Assembly (NCBI GenBank): GCA_964551445.1
Contig: CAZKCG010000003.1
Location: 62,001-126,000, forward strand
Direction: 5' to 3'
DNA length: 64,000 nucleotides
Source of the DNA: DAOPXV01 sp964551445
GTDB taxonomy: Bacteria > Muiribacteriota > UBA9980
In this document: one piece after another, positions 62,519 through 64,000 of the stretch
Position numbering within the stretch: the stretch's first letter is position 1
Layout: each line of letters begins with the position of its first letter
Translations under genes and position numbers: made by a program
The notes under the pieces: generated by a model
The model's database searches: none
The model's input: only the letters and a program-made list of their open reading frames with translations
Told to the model about the DNA's origin: nothing

Positions 62519-62556
62519 AAGACCTCTCCAGTCAACATTGGAGAGGTCTTTTATTT
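62519..62556 (+). terminator. Rho-independent terminator after tupA
   Basis: A perfect 12-base-pair stem, AAGACCTCTCCA with its complement, an eight-base loop and a T-rich tail. Confidence 0.88.
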
Positions 62557-62567
62557 GTAATTTTTAA

Positions 62568-62596
62568 TTGACAAATGCCGAAATTAAATGTAGACT
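62568..62596 (+). promoter_or_regulatory. Sigma-70-type promoter for the ankyrin/TPR gene
   Basis: TTGACA (62568-62573), 17 bases, TAGACT (62591-62596), directly after the tupA terminator and about 55 bases before the start codon. Confidence 0.65.
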
Positions 62597-62650
62597 TTCT
62601 GATAAGATCACTTAAGTATTCAATTTTTTATATAAATAGGTATGGTAAGT

Positions 62651-63583
62651 ATGAAGAAGATCTTTTTCGCAATTCTCCTGTCTCTTTTTATCGTTAATAC
62701 GGCTCATTGCCGGACCGTTGAAACCGGCCCCGAAGAAATGAAAGGCATGGTCATGACGGAAGCTATGAAAGCCGCATATCACGGCGATTCGGCCCGTTTA
62801 TTATCAATGCTTGAAAAAGGCGAAAACGTAAATAACGAATATTCAGGCGGAACGACACTGCTTATGCTTGCCGCTATGAGCCCGTCAGACAGCGCATCAA
62901 CGGTCTCCTTATTATTAAATTATGGCGCCGCATACGATAAAACCGACGCGAACGGGACCAGCGCCCTCGCGATCGCTAAGAACCGCGGCAACAATGAAAG
63001 CGCGACGATCCTCGAATCATTTTACAGATCGGACTTTTTGAAACAGATGCTTCTGGCCGGCTACCTTATTTTTCTGCTCATATACCTTAGGATCGGAAAA
63101 AATTTAGAGAACTTCAAAATAATCATCGAAGAGATCAAAACGAACACATCAAAATTAAAACTTGCGGTATCGACAAAGATCAAAAGGTTCATAACCGCCA
63201 AAACATCACCGGTTCGCAATACTTCCTATAAAATAGAATTCGACTACACGCCGCAGATAATTTCAAATAACGGCGCCCGCACATTATTCGTCCAAAAATA
63301 TGAGGATGGCGAAAACTACATAAAAGAGGCCGCGAAAGCCAAGAAAACCTCCGCTTATTTCAACCTGCTTCACTTAAGCGAGAATTTCCTGAAAAAATAT
63401 CCGGAGAATGTGTCGGCTAACTTTGATCTGGCCGACATATACCTGAAAACGGACAGGATCGACAAAGCCTTCGAGGTCTATGACTCGCTCAGCAATTTTT
63501 ATCCGCATGAAACAAACTTTTTGACCGCTTATAAAGAAATGCTCGCCACGGAAGCGAAACAGTCCGGCAAAAGATCTCAATAA
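62651..63583 (+). CDS. Exported ankyrin-repeat and TPR protein with a membrane helix
   Basis: About 310 residues, read from MKKIFFAI; an ATG nine bases earlier is also possible. A signal peptide (1-20) is followed by two or three ankyrin repeats (about 35-120: AMKAAYHGDSARLLSMLEKG, TTLLMLAAMSPSD, TSALAIAKNRGN). A membrane helix (QMLLAGYLIFLLIYLRIG) comes next, then a C-terminal region with TPR-like helices (VSANFDLADIYLKTDRIDKA). It is probably a protein-interaction scaffold with the ankyrin part outside and the TPR part inside. It has its own promoter and terminator. Confidence 0.8.
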   Translation: MKKIFFAILLSLFIVNTAHCRTVETGPEEMKGMVMTEAMKAAYHGDSARLLSMLEKGENVNNEYSGGTTLLMLAAMSPSDSASTVSLLLNYGAAYDKTDANGTSALAIAKNRGNNESATILESFYRSDFLKQMLLAGYLIFLLIYLRIGKNLENFKIIIEEIKTNTSKLKLAVSTKIKRFITAKTSPVRNTSYKIEFDYTPQIISNNGARTLFVQKYEDGENYIKEAAKAKKTSAYFNLLHLSENFLKKYPENVSANFDLADIYLKTDRIDKAFEVYDSLSNFYPHETNFLTAYKEMLATEAKQSGKRSQ

Positions 63584-63618
63584 TTAATAAACGAACCGCC
63601 GCTTAAATAAATATAAAT

Positions 63619-63654
63619 AAAAAAGCCTCTCGAATAAACCGGGAGGCTTTTTTT
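63619..63654. terminator. Terminator between convergent genes
   Basis: AAAAAAGCCTCTCG pairs with CGGGAGGCTTTTTT (one G-T pair), seven-base loop, T-run. It serves the ankyrin/TPR gene and may serve the ferredoxin gene. Confidence 0.85.
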
Positions 63655-63706
63655 ACGCAACGATCTTCGTTCAGGCTCCGTGGATCTAAAGTCCGGCGTA
63701 ACAAAA

Positions 63707-63895
63707 CTATTCGTATTTTATGGCTTCGACGGGGCATCCCATCGCCGCCTGTTTGATGCAGGCCTCGCTTTTTACGAAGTCGGCGGTCTGTAAAATCGTC
63801 GATTTAGGCCCTACCACCTTGAAAACATCAGGGCACGTCTGTTCGCAAGCCATGCAGGCTATGCAGTCGTCGGTGATATAAACTTTTTTTACCAT
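63707..63895 (-). CDS. Ferredoxin with one [4Fe-4S] cluster
   Basis: A 62-residue electron carrier. The cluster motif is CIACMACEQTCPDVF (CxxCxxCxxxCP). The second half has only two cysteines (ACIKQAAMGCPVEAI), which probably form a disulfide, as in single-cluster ferredoxins of thermotogal type. The ATG of MVKKVYI follows ATGGAGGAAGTA, a clear SD; in-frame ATGs upstream overlap this site. No redox partner is adjacent within the window. Confidence 0.92.
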   Translation of the reverse strand: MVKKVYITDDCIACMACEQTCPDVFKVVGPKSTILQTADFVKSEACIKQAAMGCPVEAIKYE

Positions 63896-64000
63896 TACTT
63901 CCTCCATTAATTTCAATGATGAATTGATTTTTATTCTATTTTGAATTTTTTTTAATTCAAAAAGGCCTGGCGAGCGGCATCACGAACTTCTCTATAGAAC

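Noticed and set aside
1..64000. tRNA, rRNA, CRISPR arrays, integrases or transposases
   Set aside because: Looked for and not seen by eye. The only direct-repeat-like regions are coding (Pro-rich, Ala-rich and Ig repeats) or the hairpin elements listed.

Overview
The window is chromosomal DNA of a diderm bacterium. It shows many signal peptides, a lipobox, a Tat-type signal and a type II secretion pseudopilin. Promoters are sigma-70-like (TTGACA-17-TATAAT), Shine-Dalgarno sites are strong, TTG and GTG starts are frequent, and heat-shock control is of the HrcA/CIRCE type. Base composition is moderate and fairly even. Several long, low-complexity or repeat-built exported proteins, an orphan SpoIIM-like protein and a Ycf46-like AAA+ protein would fit an uncultured candidate-phylum lineage, but no rRNA or lineage marker is present and I do not assign a taxon. 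Ferredoxin, a tungstate-binding protein and an iron alcohol dehydrogenase suggest anaerobic or microaerophilic metabolism.

Layout. 1-3.75 kb: membrane proteins, an EcsC-family protein and two adjacent LRAT-fold (NlpC/P60-like) proteins. 3.85-4.84 kb: decayed gene fragments. 4.9-7.4 kb: exported cyclophilin, a receiver-PP2C phosphatase, a STAS antagonist and a zinc ribbon (RsbU/RsbV-like signalling). 7.6-12.6 kb: a secreted Gly-rich protein and a giant protein with eleven Ig-like repeats. 12.9-20 kb: a compact six-gene unit with three exported low-complexity proteins, a beta-propeller, an AAA+ ATPase and a TPR membrane protein. 20-29.5 kb: P2A-type ATPase, Tat aldo/keto reductase plus a 27-codon relic of a paralogue, AGE-fold lipoprotein, CocE-type hydrolase, SpoIIM-like protein. 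30-34 kb: class III aminotransferase, COG2403 GTPase and ornithine carbamoyltransferase. 34-37.7 kb: hybrid kinase overlapping an iron alcohol dehydrogenase; pseudopilin. 38-40.7 kb: a MgtE-type sensor without its channel next to an Nramp-related transporter. 41-46 kb: scramblase-like protein, rhodanese, double flavodoxin, C45-type acyltransferase. 46.4-51 kb: a sulfur-handling operon with a metallo-beta-lactamase-fold dioxygenase, two YeeE/YedE proteins and six rhodanese domains. 51.3-52.2 kb: relic of a glycoside hydrolase. 52.2-57.9 kb: CIRCE, groES, groEL, hrcA, grpE, dnaJ without dnaK. 58.3-62.4 kb: a predicted molybdenum/tungsten cofactor riboswitch, P5C dehydrogenase, a molybdopterin-fold-like CxxCH protein and TupA. 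End: ankyrin/TPR protein and ferredoxin.

Most interesting points: the Moco-type riboswitch with a predicted ON platform; the split MgtE/Nramp pair; two copies of an inverted-repeat element built from mini-hairpins with GGA loops (CAGGATG motif); the rhodanese-rich sulfur operon; and the six-gene exported-protein/AAA+ unit.
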